Shown here: positions 1-12,127 of the stretch, piece by piece
Position numbering within the stretch: position 1 is the stretch's first letter
Layout: each line of letters starts with the position of its first letter
Assembly (NCBI GenBank): GCA_030248195.1
Contig: JASAND010021507.1
Span: 1 to 64,000, forward strand
Origin: Trissonchulus latispiculum
Lineage: Eukaryota > Nematoda > Enoplea > Enoplida > Ironidae
Direction: 5' to 3'
DNA: 64,000 bases
Position numbers and translations under genes: made by a program
The notes under the pieces: generated by a model
Told to the model about the DNA's origin: nothing
The model's database searches: none
Seen by the model: only the letters and a program-made list of their open reading frames with translations

Positions 1-1820
1 TACCAAAGAGGTCTTTGCTGAAATCATACAGGAATAATGCTAGATTCTGCAACTATTAAAATATTGGAGTGGAGCCATTTGAACTGCAAACTATCGCCTA
101 AGATCCCTTACATACGTGATAATGGACGATCATGGTGTGAACTATTAATCACCTATCTATATTCTTTCAGTTAATACCAAAATCTGAATATTGCATTAAT
201 CTACGTTCTTTGTATGACACGGTATAAAGGTACTTAGAATTATGTAACCTAATATTCGTCCTCGGAAACCTTTGCTTACTGTACAATTAGCAGCTATATA
301 TGTATATGCACTATATACGAAATGCAGATGATTAAGTGGGGCGCCTATCTAACCGCTATTAAATAAGGTTACTCGCTGGTGCAATTAGGAATTCTTTAAG
401 CATTATTGCTTCATCTACATAGTGACCATCTGCAGGACCCTGGCTACGGTTACTGCAAGAATGAAGTTTAATTATACAATAGTGAGCCGTAAAGCATAGC
501 ATAATAAAAGATATGGTTAATAATTTTGTGTATATTAAGGCTAGTTGTTCGACAGTGTGCTATTAATAGGATTTGGGCTATTTATCGTTGCTGCCTGCGA
601 ATGCACGCAACGGCTGTATAATTTAACGTTCCTCAAGTGAGGATCATCTGTCCTTCAATCATGGGCTAGACGGTGACCATGGCCTAATTCAGATTTTCAA
701 GACCTTGAGGTACATACAATAGACATTTAGGTACATGCAAACGTCATTAAACAATACACACATACTCACACTTAAACACATCCACACCCTACTGTTCTTC
801 AAGCACCTACTAACTTCTTTTGGTTCTTTTTAACTGAACGAGGGATTACACACTAAGCTTCTTGAGTAAATATTGGACTTGCACATTAATGGTTTCTGTC
901 TGGCTTACTAGATCTAAGATAAACTAAAGCTACTTACTCCTAAGGTTTAAATGTGTGCACTTTTGTACCTAACGCTCGAAATTTGCGAACTTTGATTGAA
1001 ATTTTATATTTGCTTTTGCGAACTTTGGGTTTTGCTGAAAATTTGCAGAGATCTGTAGAATTTTATTATTAATTTGAAAAGCCACAGCGAGTAATAATTG
1101 CTAGGGCAATTATTACTAGAAGCAATACTAAAACAACGAGACCCGCTAAGGACAGCATACTACATTTTAAGACGTTTACAGAAACAATTAATGTTTTAAT
1201 CTGGAGTGCCTCTTTTGCAACAATGGTCGGCAATCTCGAGTTGCCGGCTGTGGGGAATATAGTCCCTAGTAATTAACTCAATAATCTATTAGGGTCGTGT
1301 TTCAAGGACCCTCTAGCTCAAGCTCAGGGAGGGGTCCCCTCTCAGATTCCCATTTAGTGTAAAACGCCGAAATTGGGCACGAGGCCCCTGTTACATGAAT
1401 TGGCCTCTTGGCCTTAAAAAAGAAACTAAGAAAAAGCCCGAGGGCCGCAAAAAGGGAAAAATTAGGCCACAAGGGCCTCCCTAAAATCCTGAAAATGCGT
1501 GCTTATAGTGTGAATCTGGCCGAGCATAATGCGCTCATATGGCCCTAAATCGTGTGGTGTTCGCCGTGTAGACTCAGTTCATCTCTTCTGACCTGTGTGG
1601 GTCAGAAGAGGCCCTAACTCGTGTCCTAAGTGCGCTTTTGTTCCCGGCCAAATCGCTGGCACAACGGGAAAACGCACTGCATGGGAGAGAAAACGCGGCC
1701 GCTCTCGGCCAAGACTCAGGCGAACACTGATTAGAATTTTCAAATTTCCAAAGAGCTGACAGGTGACAGCTCACTCAGACAGCTTGACCTCTGGCGGAGC
1801 CTCTTTGATTCGAGACAAAG
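1..1820. other. Non-coding stretch with a repeat-family hairpin
   Basis: I see no convincing gene here; the open frames are short and lack recognisable domains. Around 1216-1254 is a hairpin-like segment (CGGCAA...TTGCCG followed by GGCTGTGGGGAA). It closely resembles 24078-24115, so both are probably copies of one dispersed repeat, perhaps LTR-derived. Weaker shared stretches of CACA-rich sequence precede both copies. Confidence 0.45.
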
Positions 1821-1821
1821 C

Positions 1822-1849
1822 TTCTGGAAGTTTCTAGAAACTTCCAGAA
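1822..1849. promoter_or_regulatory. Perfect six-unit heat-shock element (28-bp palindrome)
   Basis: Six units alternate TTC and GAA with exactly two bases between them: TTC at 1822, GAA 1827, TTC 1832, GAA 1837, TTC 1842, GAA 1847. The whole 28 bp is a perfect palindrome. Heat-shock factor trimers bind inverted nGAAn units with this spacing; three units suffice in most animals, so six is an unusually strong site. A TATAAA lies about 260 bp downstream at 2106-2111. No gene is recognised within the next kilobase on either strand, so the target is unknown; it may drive a decayed mobile element. Confidence 0.75.
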
Positions 1850-2105
1850 ATTGGCTATCTTTAACATTGCCGAAGTCATAACATTTTAACCTGGTGCTCA
1901 GTTGGAGGCCATGATTAATGATAATACTGAAATATTGCCCCCAACTGGCCACATTTTTGATGAATACCCCAAGCGGTTTTGGGACGAATTTTATAAAGTT
2001 TTTGGTTTACACGTAAGGATAACCAAAGGGGAACTTCCGTAATTAAATTTTCAACTTTGCTCATAATTTTTGAAAATAGGTTTAAAAATAGGTCATATCC
2101 AGACC

Positions 2106-2111
2106 TATAAA
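2106..2111 (+). promoter_or_regulatory. Possible TATA box downstream of the heat-shock element
   Basis: TATAAAGGGA context on the plus strand, about 260 bp after the heat-shock palindrome. The assignment rests only on the motif and on the nearby site. No coding region follows it. Confidence 0.25.
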
Positions 2112-3120
2112 GGGAACTTTATTTTAAGTTTCATGTTTAATGTTTCCTCTAACTCCTTTGTTTTATTGTCTTTCTTTTCAAGAACTCTCAGTTCCTGGGC
2201 CCCTACTTCAACTTCTGAAGTACCGACACGTGGGCCATAGCGGAGAAGTACGCACATTTGTGCACCTATAGTGTAAAGAAACATGTAGAAGAGGTATGTA
2301 CTAACTCGTCCCTCAGCTGAGTAGCCTTGGCGGGCCTGAGTTGAGAAGAGTGTCTGGAGAAAATCAAAAGAGGCCGCAAATCCAAAAATTAGCACTAACC
2401 TTTTGAGTGAGGGAATTGTGCAACTTTAACATAACTTTCATAAAAACATTTTCGCGTGCAGGAAACTCATTTTTGGGAGTTAGAAGCTGGGAATTGCGTT
2501 TTTAGAATCAGAGTAAAATTGCGCAACGTTTGGAGCTTGACTTGTATTTTTACCAAATTTGGTGCACACACTTATTTCACACATAAAATCAGTATATTTC
2601 GTACCTACGTACCTACATACCCCATTTAAACATCTAGAAGGGACGACAATTAATGCGGGACGTAATTTTAAAGTCTTTCCTTCCGCACGGCTATTACTGC
2701 CGTTAGTTTGTTTGCCTGCTTTAAATTGCCGGAGTTTTCTCAGTTTAATCGGCAATTAACTACTAAAGTCTAATAAGAAGAGTACTGACTCTTCAACAAG
2801 TGTTTTACCACACTGTGCATACTATTTGCTAGTTAGGAAACATTATTGTTCATTGGATTATTTTGAAGGCGGCGGTTACATTGTTTCCATTAAGGTCATA
2901 ACTTGAGTCTAAGGTCTTGCCCCTTTAGTTAAACGTAGAAACGTTGATCGGCCTAGCAACTCTGGCCAAAAACAGCTAAAAACGACAATTATTTGCTAAT
3001 AATTCCGTGAACTTAACGAATAAAAGCATCTATTTGGCAAAATGTGTCTGAAATCAATTAAAGCCAATTTTTTGACTATTTTTCTTTACTTTTAATTTCA
3101 AATTAAACCTTTCCCATTAC
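2112..3120. other. Non-coding stretch, nothing recognised
   Basis: AT-rich sequence without a supported gene. It ends at the breakpoint of the duplicated GPCR segment at 3121. Confidence 0.4.
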
Positions 3121-3175
3121 ACATGTTAATCAATTCCAACCATCCAAGTGCTTTATGATACAACATACTCGGTTG
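3121..3175 (-). pseudogene. Truncated relic of the GPCR second exon
   Basis: On the minus strand this repeats the first 55 bases of the GPCR exon at 4974-5825, including the acceptor (TTTTATGTTTTAG followed by CAACCGAG). Homology stops abruptly at 3121, which matches 5771 in the intact gene, so only the exon start (through about the Asn-Met of the first helix) remains. The upstream intron is also duplicated (3176 to about 4140 matches 5826 to about 6850). This is a non-functional remnant of a tandem duplication. Confidence 0.8.
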
Positions 3176-4140
3176 CTAAAACATAAAAGAGTTAAACCAC
3201 CGAGAGCCATACTATTGTAGAGATTTCAAGATCGCTGAAGACAAACAATTTAGTCTGACTAAAACTATAAGACTCATTAGAGAGTGCGCAAATTCCAACC
3301 GAAAAAACCCTAGCCAACTGCAATGTAAAAGGTGCGAAAACTAGAGTTACGCGAGTTACGCGAGTTAGAACAGAAATCAAGAAACAAACCGGAAGGCAAA
3401 TCTTAAAAGCGAGACAAAGATCCAAAGAGGAGGACAAAACAAATGAACCTTAAGGAAATGCCCCCTCCCAGAAGCCACTCACTAGTGAACTCCCGACAAC
3501 ACTGCCTGTTTTCGCTGAAAATTGAAGGAGAAGCGCCAATTAGCTAAGTCCGGGAAGTGTCTTATACAAGGGGACAAGTTTAGACTGACCGTTTATGAAG
3601 TTACTTTTGAATATTTTTCCAAGCAGAAACATTGGAAATAAACGACATATAAATACTAATATGTTAAACATGACAATAAATCTGATACAAATCTGTTAAA
3701 CAGCAAATAACAACGAGTGATTTTTGAGATATCGTATCATATTGTTTTTAACCAGTGAGCCAATTTAACACTTAAATAGTGTATGATGGTGCTGGGCCTA
3801 TTTTTTTGGTGTATCCTCACAGCTTTTGGCCTCTTTGTCTGGCAAAAACAGGTATAATTTTTCCAAATTTGCGAAGCAGTTGCGAATGAACCTTTGCTTT
3901 CGATCTAACAAAACAGGTATCCGTCTTTGTCGGACAAAAAAGAATTTGCTCAAAACTGCGCGACTATTATTCTAAACGTTTCCATTAAGGATGTTCTTCA
4001 ACTTAGATACAGTTAGATACAGTTAGATACAGTCTACAATTTAGACTTTCCAAAATATACAGAAATCCGTCCTCTTAAAACTTTATGCTTCTGGGCTCTG
4101 CCTAAACACTTGCAATTTACATCAGAGTTGGAAGTGTGTA
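3121..4140. repeat. Copy 1 of a tandem segmental duplication (exon fragment plus intron)
   Basis: Matches 5771 to about 6850 in the same order and orientation, with substitutions and small indels. Good anchors are the exon/acceptor start, the ACAACACTGCCTG block, TTTTTGAGATATCGTATCA, and CCAATTTAACA-TTAAATAGTGTATGAT. Divergence is clearly visible, so the duplication is not recent. Confidence 0.75.
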
Positions 4141-4225
4141 GCGGGTACCCGCGGGTGATAAAAATTTTTCTACCCACAGGCTACCCGCGCGGGTAGTTGC
4201 GGGTATCTCTTGTTGATCTAGTCAC
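4133..4225. repeat. Small GC-rich self-complementary cluster (GCGGGTACCCGC type)
   Basis: A run built from CGGGTA/TACCCG units in AT-rich surroundings. It resembles the GC clusters near 16.8, 18.6 and 55.2 kb in form, but its core motif differs. Its flanks resemble theirs only weakly. Confidence 0.35.
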
Positions 4226-4973
4226 TAAAATTCAGGGAATTTTATTGAAAAATGATCGAAAAAATAGGTTTAGTGTTTGGTGATTTAAAAAATCACTGAT
4301 TTTCGCTGACTGTTCTTCACGATTACTAATCTCAGTTAAAATGGTCGTTTGACTAAACTTGTTCTATTAGGTTATATCCAGAAAAGTAATCATAAGTCTT
4401 TTTCTCTTTTTGTAGAGCTTTCTACTTGTATTTCTCGCTTTCAGTAAGCAGACGTACTAAATAGCTCAGCATACAGACTGCTGTTCGTGCCGTTTTTGCA
4501 AAGTTTAAATGCCTTGATTGTGTGTTCCTTTAGTGAATGGTACATAAGGTCAACCATTGTTCGAAACTGGAAATGTTTGCTCAAGAAATTCTTCAATTCG
4601 AAATTGGAATGTTTGCTCAAAAACTTTGACAAACTAATATTATATAGGTAGGTATTCTAGAAAAATCCTGATGACTAAACTATTATCATAATCCGTTAGG
4701 TAGTAACAAACAGTATTTTAGTTGGGGTGTTCGCGTAAAACGTTTAAATACAAAACTTCTAACTTTCGTAACGCCTATCGACGAAACGTCTAACGACAAA
4801 ACGTCTACTGACACCAGACGATGGGTGATGCCAATTAAGTATCATTTTTTCGATACCAGGATGATTTTTCCCAGTGATTTTGGGTCCTGATTTGTGACAA
4901 AGCCCGCATTTGCTTTTTTGTCTCGCAGCAGAATACTACTTACATGGTAATGTTTTGGGTAGCCAGATCGGAT
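4226..4973. other. 3' flank of GPCR gene 1, nothing recognised
   Basis: AT-rich sequence downstream of the minus-strand GPCR. I could not pick out the poly(A) site with confidence. Confidence 0.35.
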
Positions 4974-5825
4974 TTATTCTACCAGCTTAATTGGTAGTAT
5001 AGCCAGAAAATCACGTCGCATCCGGGCAGAAAAGAGTACATAAAGATAGAAGTTACTGCAGTGTGTTGCGCCCATGGCTATTCCATTTAGGACGTAGGAA
5101 ACCATTAGGAACCGCTTATTTTCCAGAATCTGATAAGCGTCGTTCAATGACAGGGTAGCTAATTCTTTGATATTTGAAGTTCCTTGACTACTCACTAGGA
5201 ATTGATATACATGAATATTTACAACACTCAGCAGGAGTGGAATTGCCAGGGATATCTGGAGAATACAAAGCTGTTTATCCTGTTTCCAGTTATTCGTAGC
5301 TGCTGTGTTTCGAATTTTATCCAATTTTTTGTTCTTCCTTATAAATCCCCAAACTACCAGAACAGTGGCAACACCTGTAATTCCTGCAATACTGCAGCCT
5401 AGCAAGAAGACTATTGATTTGTAGATAGAGTATAACAGACTTTGTACAAATAGGCTTTCCCTTATGACGTAGTGGTCGGGATATTTTTGTATTTCGTATG
5501 CAAAGTTTTCAGCAGCAATGCAGCTGCCCAGAACAGTGGAAATCACCACTGCAACTCGACAAAAAGATTTCGTATTAATCCTTTCAAACCATTTAGGCAT
5601 GTTTAACGCGATACAGCGTTCAATGCTTACGACCATTGTTAAGCACGCGGCTGTATTAGAGATACCGTCATTAAGGGGCACTGTTACAAATACTAACGAG
5701 AAGCACCAAACATAGTTTTTCAGATACGCTGATGCGAACATTTCAGATATGAAAAGGTGCAACATGAAAAACATGTTTATCAATTCCAGCCATCCAAGTG
5801 CTTTATGATACAACATACTCGGTTG
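4974..5825 (-). CDS. Orphan class-A GPCR, exon 2 (TM2-TM7)
   Basis: Carries most of a rhodopsin-like seven-helix receptor. The acceptor (TTTTATGTTTTAG) precedes CAACCGAGT, giving Gln-Pro-Ser and then MLYHKALG. Hydrophobic helices follow. A DRY-like SIERCIALN motif ends TM3, with Cys instead of the usual Tyr/Phe. A basic intracellular loop (KKLDKIRN) precedes TM6. The last helix ends SNFYLYVLFSARMRR rather than canonical NPxxY, which is like peptide/FMRFamide-type receptors. The stop is TAA at 4974-4976. Exon 1 at 7403-7627 supplies TM1; both junctions are phase 0, and together they encode 358 residues. Role inferred: plasma-membrane receptor for an unknown, perhaps peptide, ligand. The paralogue at 9271-10152 shares the exon structure. 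Confidence 0.8.
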   Translation of the reverse strand, partial: QPSMLYHKALGWLELINMFFMLHLFISEMFASAYLKNYVWCFSLVFVTVPLNDGISNTAACLTMVVSIERCIALNMPKWFERINTKSFCRVAVVISTVLGSCIAAENFAYEIQKYPDHYVIRESLFVQSLLYSIYKSIVFLLGCSIAGITGVATVLVVWGFIRKNKKLDKIRNTAATNNWKQDKQLCILQISLAIPLLLSVVNIHVYQFLVSSQGTSNIKELATLSLNDAYQILENKRFLMVSYVLNGIAMGATHCSNFYLYVLFSARMRRDFLAILPIKLVE

Positions 5826-7402
5826 CTAAAACATAAAAGCGTTAAAACATTTAGAGCCCTACTATTTATCATTTAGATTTAGGCCAACGGTCTCAATTCA
5901 AGCAATTTAAATTGACTAAACTAGAAGATTGCAAAATTCGCTAGAGTATGCCCGTATCAGATTCCAACCGTGGAATTACCCTAGCCAGCTACAAAGTAAA
6001 AGAGGTGAAAACTGAAAAGTTGCGCGAGTTCATTAATTAATATAGCAAAATATGCTCAGCTGACAACTAAATTTCACATACAAATACAGAGCCAGGCATC
6101 AGAATCAAATTTCAAATCAGAACAGAAAACGAGAAACAAACAGGACGACAAATCCCAAAAACGAGACAAAAATCCAAAGACGACGATGAAACAAATGAAC
6201 CGTAAGGAAATGCTCGCTTCCAACCGCTGCTCACTAGAAAACTGCCGACAACACTGCCTGTGTGCGATCAAAATGGAAGGAGAAGTGTCAGTTATGTATG
6301 TCCGGCCAGTGTCTTTATACAAGAGGACAATTTTAGATTGACTGTTCATGACGTTAACATGACCTGTCGAATATTTTTCAAAATAGGAACATCGGAAATT
6401 GTCGAAATATGTGTACTATTCATAATTTAAAAGCAGATGGCAACGAGTGATTTTTGAGATATCGTATCACAGAGAGCTTGTTTTTGACCAGTAGGCCAAT
6501 TTAACAGTTAAATAGTGTATGATGCTGCTGGGCCTATTCTTTCGATGTATCCTCACAGCTTTCTGCCCCTTTGCCTGGCAAGAACAAGTATAATTTTTCC
6601 AAATTTGCGAAGCAGTTGCGAAGGGACCCACTGCTTTTGATCTGATAAAGCAGGCACCCGTTTTTGTCGGGCAAAAATGAATTTGCTCAAGACTGCGCCA
6701 CTATTGTTCTAAACGTTTTCATTACGAATTTTCTACAATTTATAAAATTTCCGCGCCTGTTTCACCGCTGGATTTTCCAAATGTGCAGAAATCCGTCCAC
6801 TTAAACCTTTCTGCTTCTGGGTTCTACCTAAACACTTGCAATTGACATTAGACCTTCAAAATCCCTCTAAATGTGGTAAGATAGCATTGGTTGTAATGCT
6901 GGTATCATAAACTACCATAAAACAAAAGTCGAACTGTATCTACCAGACTGCAGTCAGGTGTGTAGCCATTAAACACCGCGAACGCGGAGACGAGCGCATA
7001 CCTTCTCATTGATGCTCTTGTACTAACGAAATCTCTTAATTTTCGAGTTGGAAGCTAACAGTAATTGGATAACGATGAAACTACGAAAGTAGAATATACA
7101 CTTGATAAAACTAGTCCTCCAATTGAATGATATAAATGAATTTTCTAATGAAATTTGCCTTATACTTTACGGAAAATGGCAAGAAAATAGAAAATAGAAT
7201 AAAGAACCATCTTTATAACACTCAATCTTGTCAGCTGTTTTAGATTGCATTAAAACTTTGGCAAATCACGCCTGCTGCTTCAGCTATTTGACAGTATCTG
7301 ATACTGATTGAAATTAATGCAACAACTTGTGATTGTAAGCATTGCTGCTCTAGCTGTAGGGATTGTGTCATAAGCATAGGAAACTCACAGTGTGCATTTT
7401 AC
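5826..7402 (-). other. Intron of GPCR gene 1, including duplication copy 2
   Basis: A 1577-bp intron between a GTAAAA donor and a TTTTAG acceptor, read on the minus strand. The part to about 6850 is duplicated at 3176-4140. The short open frame at 6074-6349 shows no domain and is probably chance. Confidence 0.65.
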
Positions 7403-7627
7403 CTGGTTTTCGTTTCCTTGACTCAAGGTTGCAAGCAGACAAACATAGCCCACTATGCCAGCAATGGAGAAGCAGACCGCGATAATGTTGCCAAAGCTGT
7501 ATACGTTATCGAGTAATAAAGACTCCAAATTATCCAGGTCACGCTGGAAGTCACAGATTTCTTTTCTAGTCATTGTAGTGTTGGATAGATTGGCTGTATT
7601 CAAAGCATGCCAAAGTGAGCAGTTCAT
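7403..7627 (-). CDS. Orphan class-A GPCR, exon 1 (N-terminus and TM1)
   Basis: Starts at the ATG at 7627, the first ATG in the frame (MNCSLWHALN). The extracellular N-terminus has several Asn-x-Ser/Thr glycosylation sites, including NCS, NLS and NTT. A 22-25 residue hydrophobic helix (NIIAVCFSIAGIVGYVCLL) serves as TM1. The exon ends GAAAACCAG before a GTAAAA donor. It is exactly 75 codons, so it joins the exon at 5825 in phase 0. Some of the paralogue's mRNAs could in principle use the same exon, but its order on the minus strand suits only the 4974-5825 exon. Confidence 0.7.
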
Positions 7628-9270
7628 GTCTACTGCTTGACGTGACAACAAAAATGTTTCAGTGAACAAATTTTATACGGGAACTACGACCGTTCAATTG
7701 AACCACCTGATAGCTTTCGCAGGAATACCAACTTAATGGTACAGTATCAAGTAAGCTTTTCTATTGCGACTATCAAAGGTGCGTGGGCTCTGACGAATCC
7801 CTTTCAAACGCCTTAAAGATAAACGTTTCTATCTCTAGACAAAAGTAGTGAATATGAACAGAACGACTGCATTATTTTACTAAATTTCAATCAGCATAAT
7901 GCATGGTTAACATGCATCAGAATTAATTTGTTTCGTTCTTTTTGGCATAAGTGTGCAAATAAACTCTATTTGTTATTGCAAGGTCGCCGAAGGGTATCGG
8001 ACCTTTCTGGAGTCCAGATGGCGTGCCCGGAAATGTAACGATCACAATCGGCCTTTCCGTATGTGGTGGTTGTGGCTCACATAGCTGGCACTAGGGATCA
8101 ATTGCATAAGAATCAGCTGATTTACTAGTGCGGATTTGCAAGTAATTGCATACTATTACTAGTGCGGATTTCAAGCGTTGCATAAATGTTCCAACCATAT
8201 AGACTCACAATGTTAGTGTGAGTACTAGTATTGCCAGTGAGTAATACAGTGGATTAACCAGAAACCTTCAAAACAGCACAACAATTTTACTCAGAATTAG
8301 GAACGAAAACTGAAGCAAATAATTGCACGAGAAACGAAAAACAAAAAACCTTTACTGCAGCAAATGAAATTACATAATGGTGCAAAGGTGGAGTTGAACG
8401 AATATTTGGATATAAAATTCAACAAGTATCAGGACATACACACATACAAATAATTACCTAGACAATCCTAAGCCATAACGGCTGGCTATAGGAACCTTTG
8501 ATAAATAATGAAAAACAAGGGAAAGACTCTACATGTCTAATAAATAAGTAACGGAGGCTTAACCAGATCACAGTAAATACAGTGAAGAGATAGGCCTTAA
8601 ACTTGAGATAACGTTGGAAAATCTATGAAGATAGGTCGGAAGGAGAGTAAGTCAAAGCACAGAGCGAGGGCAAAAAGGTAATTGCGCATTATAGCAAGTC
8701 AGCCAAAAATTAAATGATGAAACTTATAGTGCATTGATTGCCGTTGGAGCTGCAAAAGTTCTTTCTGGTCTAACTTTGGATAGAAAACAGAGTCTGAATT
8801 TTTACTGCTCAGAATAGAGATTAGGAGAGCTAACAGGAAATTAGTTATTTTCAATATAGAAAATTGAAAATAGAAAGAGAACTTACGGACAATAAATCTA
8901 CGCACACATTATTCACAAATAACCATTTAAACAAAGTATCTGCAAATATACCCCAATTGTGCAAAGCCCACCCCCACATTAAGACGAGACGTAAACCCTC
9001 CTCATTACAATAGTGTGGCTGTACATTATTGGTGTTGCATATGTATGTTTGTGCATGGGTGGGTGAGTGAATGTGTCATGGGCATTTAATCAGGCCGGTG
9101 TGCTTATTAGTGCTAAATTTGGTACACAGAACTCGTTCAAACTTTGCCACCAAGTGGATCGGTCAGATCCGGAGTCAATCTGTTGATTTGCGAATTCGGC
9201 TCGCTGAAATTGTTTCTGTGTTTCTGTCCAGTGGTTTGTTGGGATCTACATTCGTCATACTTGGTCTGTC
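7628..9270. other. Upstream and intergenic region between the two GPCR genes
   Basis: No gene recognised. A short direct repeat, TTACTAGTGCGGATTT, occurs near 8120 and 8155. The promoter of GPCR gene 1 should lie just above 7627, but no clear TATA box is seen. Confidence 0.35.
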
Positions 9271-10152
9271 TTAGGGATTAGCCTTAACTTCACTCTTTTT
9301 GGTAGTCGTAAAGTCAGACTTTTTATTCGATTCAGATCCGCCGACTTTATTCTTTCCAAATGGCAGTATGGCCAAAAACTCCCGTCGAGTACGAGGAGAA
9401 AAGCATACATAGAGATAGAAATTGCTGGAATGGATGGAGCCCACAATAACGCATTTGACGAGTTCTGTGAGATCTAGGCTTTGTTTCTGACGAAGAATCC
9501 GGTCAGCCTCTACGGCTGTCATGCTGGCTATGGTTTTGATGTCCAACAAAAATACTTGTTTCTCAACGAATAACGTCGCAAGATGATTTGCAATGCTCAG
9601 CAAAAGTGGAATCGCCAAAGATATTTGGAGCATGCAAAGTTGCTTATCCTGTTTCCAATTATTGGCTGCTGTCGAAGTACCCAGTTTATTCATCTTAGCA
9701 TTCTTCTTCACAAATCCCCAAACTACCAGTGCCGTTGCTGCGCCAGTAATTACGATTAAAGCATAAGTAATGAAAGTTCGCACTGAACTGTAGACGGAGG
9801 ATATGTACGGATTAAACCGCAATTCATTTACATGGATGTCGACAATAAGGGATGCACCAATTATTGTACTGATCAACACAACAAGGCGACTAACCACTCT
9901 GGTATTGATCTTTTGAAACAGTCCAGGTATATTCAGTGCAATGCATCGCTCAACGCTTATGATCATTGCTAAGATTATGGCAACATAACTCACGTGTGAA
10001 TGAATAGGATAGGCTACATACTGCAATAGAGGATACCAAGTGTAAACTTCAAGCAATGACGGAACCACTTTAGTTATAGATACGTAGAGGATCGAAAACA
10101 TGTTTAGCAATTCAGAAAATCCAAGCGCTTTATGATACAACAAACTCGGCTG
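9271..10152 (-). CDS. Paralogous orphan class-A GPCR, large exon (TM2-TM7)
   Basis: A close relative of the exon at 4974-5825. It has the same acceptor layout (TTTATGTTCTAG before CAGCCGAGT), the same Gln-Pro-Ser start and then LLYHKALG. The codon at the aligned Met is TTG, so translation must begin in an upstream exon. The TM3 end reads SVERCIALNIP, and the last helix reads SSNFYLYVCFSPRTRRE. A Lys/Ser-rich cytoplasmic tail follows, with the stop at 9271. The exon encodes 293 residues. I found no matching TM1 exon up to 13 kb; it may lie beyond the repeat block or be lost. The gene could therefore be intact or a partial copy. Confidence 0.7.
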   Translation of the reverse strand, partial: QPSLLYHKALGFSELLNMFSILYVSITKVVPSLLEVYTWYPLLQYVAYPIHSHVSYVAIILAMIISVERCIALNIPGLFQKINTRVVSRLVVLISTIIGASLIVDIHVNELRFNPYISSVYSSVRTFITYALIVITGAATALVVWGFVKKNAKMNKLGTSTAANNWKQDKQLCMLQISLAIPLLLSIANHLATLFVEKQVFLLDIKTIASMTAVEADRILRQKQSLDLTELVKCVIVGSIHSSNFYLYVCFSPRTRREFLAILPFGKNKVGGSESNKKSDFTTTKKSEVKANP

Positions 10153-11229
10153 CTAGAACATAAAGCAACATGACCCTAAAAAGCAGTATTTGAAAATGTC
10201 TGCTAGACCAACGACTGTCAGTCCTTAATTTGATTGATTTTTGTATGACAATTATATACAACATGTCTCAAACTATTGTATAGCTGTTGAAACTAAGTTA
10301 CTTTGGGGATAGAGGTCATCCGGAATTTGATAGGACCTGTCCGTGCACATGTGTCATATTGTAAAACCACTACGCCACTCTGGTAGTGTGCAGTTACATT
10401 CGTGTTGTTACTTTACTTTACATTACTTTTAACTTTACTTTACTAAAAAACTTTAGCCAGACAGACGTATCATTTTTATTAAAACCTTTAAACGTTTGGA
10501 TTTTTGAGAACGTTCCTATATCAATTAACCTCTAGTATGCATCCACACAACATTTTAAAGGGATTCCTAGAAAAATGAAATGTTAGGGCTGGGAAAAAGG
10601 CGTCAAACATCCCAGCTCACCCCTATTGCATTTTGCATTCTTCCAGGAGCATATTTGTTCTTGTATAAATAATATAGACCGATATTTCCCAAAATGAATT
10701 TTTATAATCAACCAAACACAAAGTTCAAGTTTAATAGTTTCATGTGCTGGCAACATTTATAATTCACAGTTCAGAAAGATCACAGATTTAACACGGCGAC
10801 AGCAATGTATATCAGCATAATGTGTGAAAACTAATTTCGTTCAACAAGTTTAGAGCACTTGAGTTATTCTGGGATCAGCACAACAAGCACACAAAATACC
10901 TTCAAACAAGTATTTGGGAAGGACTTGCTGTGTTTTTGAAAAATTTTCTTTTCAACTGAAACATGAAATTACAATGGCGATGACCCGTTCTTTATGAGGT
11001 TCAGCTTACAGGATTTTCTCTTGGTCTGATGTCTTTTGAGCTTTACAAAGCACTTAAAAGCTTGCGTTTTCCTTGATCACAAATCTTTTAGCTGTTAAGG
11101 TAGTAGTATCCTTTTGTGCGTTCTTTTTGAAACGCTATAACTTATACAATTTTGAGAGTTGGAAAGACCGTAATGCATCTTTTTAAAGCATATAATGAGT
11201 ATATTCACACGAAAATTGATTAAAAAAGA
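10153..11229. other. Non-coding; end segment shared with the 20.8-kb repeat
   Basis: No exon recognised. About 11098-11185 matches the reverse complement of about 20755-20870 (shared blocks ATCCTTTTGTGC, AAACGC-ATAACTT and GAGTTGGAAAG), so this tail belongs to a dispersed repeat family. Confidence 0.45.
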
Positions 11230-11711
<482 letters not shown>

Positions 11712-11712
11712 A

Positions 11713-12107
11713 TGTTAAAAACCTACCTTACTAACCGTAATCCGCCCCAAAATACTCTACTTGTATTTCATGAATGATCAATGTATCAGTCTCAAACAGC
11801 AACCATCTAGCTTATATAAGGTAGCTTAATTGCTTATGTAATCAGTCTTGTTTGTTCTTCCGTATGTGCTGCGGCCGGTAGTGCCCATTTATGATCATTT
11901 ATTGCCTTATATATTTGTCTACATTAAATCCAACGTAAGTTCTAGTAAACGCCATGACTTATTTCTTCTTTTATTAGGGAAGGTTAGATAGGGTTTCTCT
12001 TTCTTTCTTTGCGAGGTGCACCCTAGGTAGGACTAGCCAGAGAACCTGCATTCGATTTGCCATCTAAGTGCCGGTTTAGTTACCGGACAGTAAACCGGTA
12101 GTTAACA
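11713..12107 (+). mobile_element. 5' LTR of a degenerate LTR retroelement
   Basis: A 395-bp segment bounded by TGTTAA and TTAACA (6-bp inverted ends). It holds a TATA-like GCTTATATAAGG near 11812 and an ATTAAA poly(A) signal near 11925. A primer-site-like TGGCGACCGTGACAGG begins two bases after it, and gag-like frames follow about 1.4 kb downstream. No 3' LTR was found before 17 kb, so the element looks truncated. Confidence 0.65.
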
Positions 12108-12109
12108 TT

Positions 12110-12127
12110 TGGCGACCGTGACAGGAC
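12110..12127 (+). promoter_or_regulatory. tRNA primer-binding site
   Basis: TGGCGACCGTGACAGG starts two bases after the LTR end. The TGG start and the position are those of a reverse-transcription primer site. I do not assign the tRNA. Confidence 0.6.
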
